A stretch of DNA of 39,425 bases. Origin: a virus. The position numbers and the translations under genes are program-made. The notes beneath the pieces were generated by a model. It did no database searches and was not told the origin of the DNA. It saw only the letters and a list, made by a program, of their open reading frames with translations. The stretch spans positions 1 through 39,425 of IMG/VR virus record IMGVR_UViG_3300046011_002771; one strand, 5' to 3'. Of this stretch, positions 39,361 through 39,425 are shown one piece after another (the first letter of the stretch is position 1; every line of letters begins with the position of its first letter).

Positions 39361-39425
39361 TAGAAAAGATGCGGGGAGATAGTCATCCTCTCCTTACACT
39401 CTCATTATCTGCTACGCATTCCTAT

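Noticed and set aside
1-39425. CRISPR array, insertion sequence, integrase or lysogeny module
   Set aside because: No regularly spaced repeats, transposase, integrase or repressor motifs seen on either strand.

Overview
The window is an essentially complete tailed-phage genome of about 39 kb with a podovirus-like layout: terminase, portal, scaffold and major capsid protein are followed by tail and fibre genes, with no tape-measure gene or tail-chaperone pair. A WhiB-family Fe-S protein, a perfect Gram-positive-type LexA/SOS box (in the 142-bp repeat found at both ends), an M15 endolysin and moderate, AT-leaning composition point to an actinobacterial host. Freshwater Actinobacteria are a reasonable guess from the WhiB gene and the small conserved Lys-rich genes, but this is inference.

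Layout. 1-677: terminal repeat, then a non-coding, AT-rich, structured leader. 678-27693 (+): virion and lysis genes, comprising terminase, portal, a proteasome-like Ntn hydrolase in the usual prohead-protease slot, a 1755-aa giant ORF, scaffold, major capsid protein, many tiny basic genes, adaptor, fibres, a kelch-like repeat protein, a glycosyltransferase, a large tail protein, holin-like proteins and an endolysin. A strong intrinsic terminator ends this block (27731-27780). 27807-27976: a consensus promoter and a structured 5' leader whose loop is complementary to the first ribosome-binding site. 27977-33710 (+): DNA metabolism, comprising an Fe-S PD-(D/E)XK nuclease split over two ORFs, a RecA/DnaB-like ATPase, a resolvase-like nuclease, a primase split into zinc-finger and TOPRIM ORFs, a DUF1599-like protein, two more small nucleases and a sigma-like protein. 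33707-39148 (-): a convergent operon of about 20 small genes including WhiB, a lysozyme-like protein and a SprT-like metallopeptidase, read from a TTGACT-17-TAAAGT promoter at the right end.

The most striking content is in the gaps of the promoter-proximal part of the minus operon. Three successive intergenic regions (38911-38966, 38665-38721, 37945-38010) each fold as a complete type II hammerhead self-cleaving ribozyme, with CUGANGA, GAAA, a GUC cleavage site, closed stems I and III and open stem II. Two later gaps (37405-37456, 36795-36848) hold a second, mutually homologous three-way-junction element of unknown class. Every one of these gaps ends in the same ribosome-binding module, ACAGGAG, usually in the longer form CTTAAGACAGGAG. 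I propose that the early polycistronic RNA is cut by embedded ribozymes into near-monocistronic units. Each cut would leave a hairpin at the 3' end of the upstream piece (stem III) and at the 5' end of the downstream piece (stem I).
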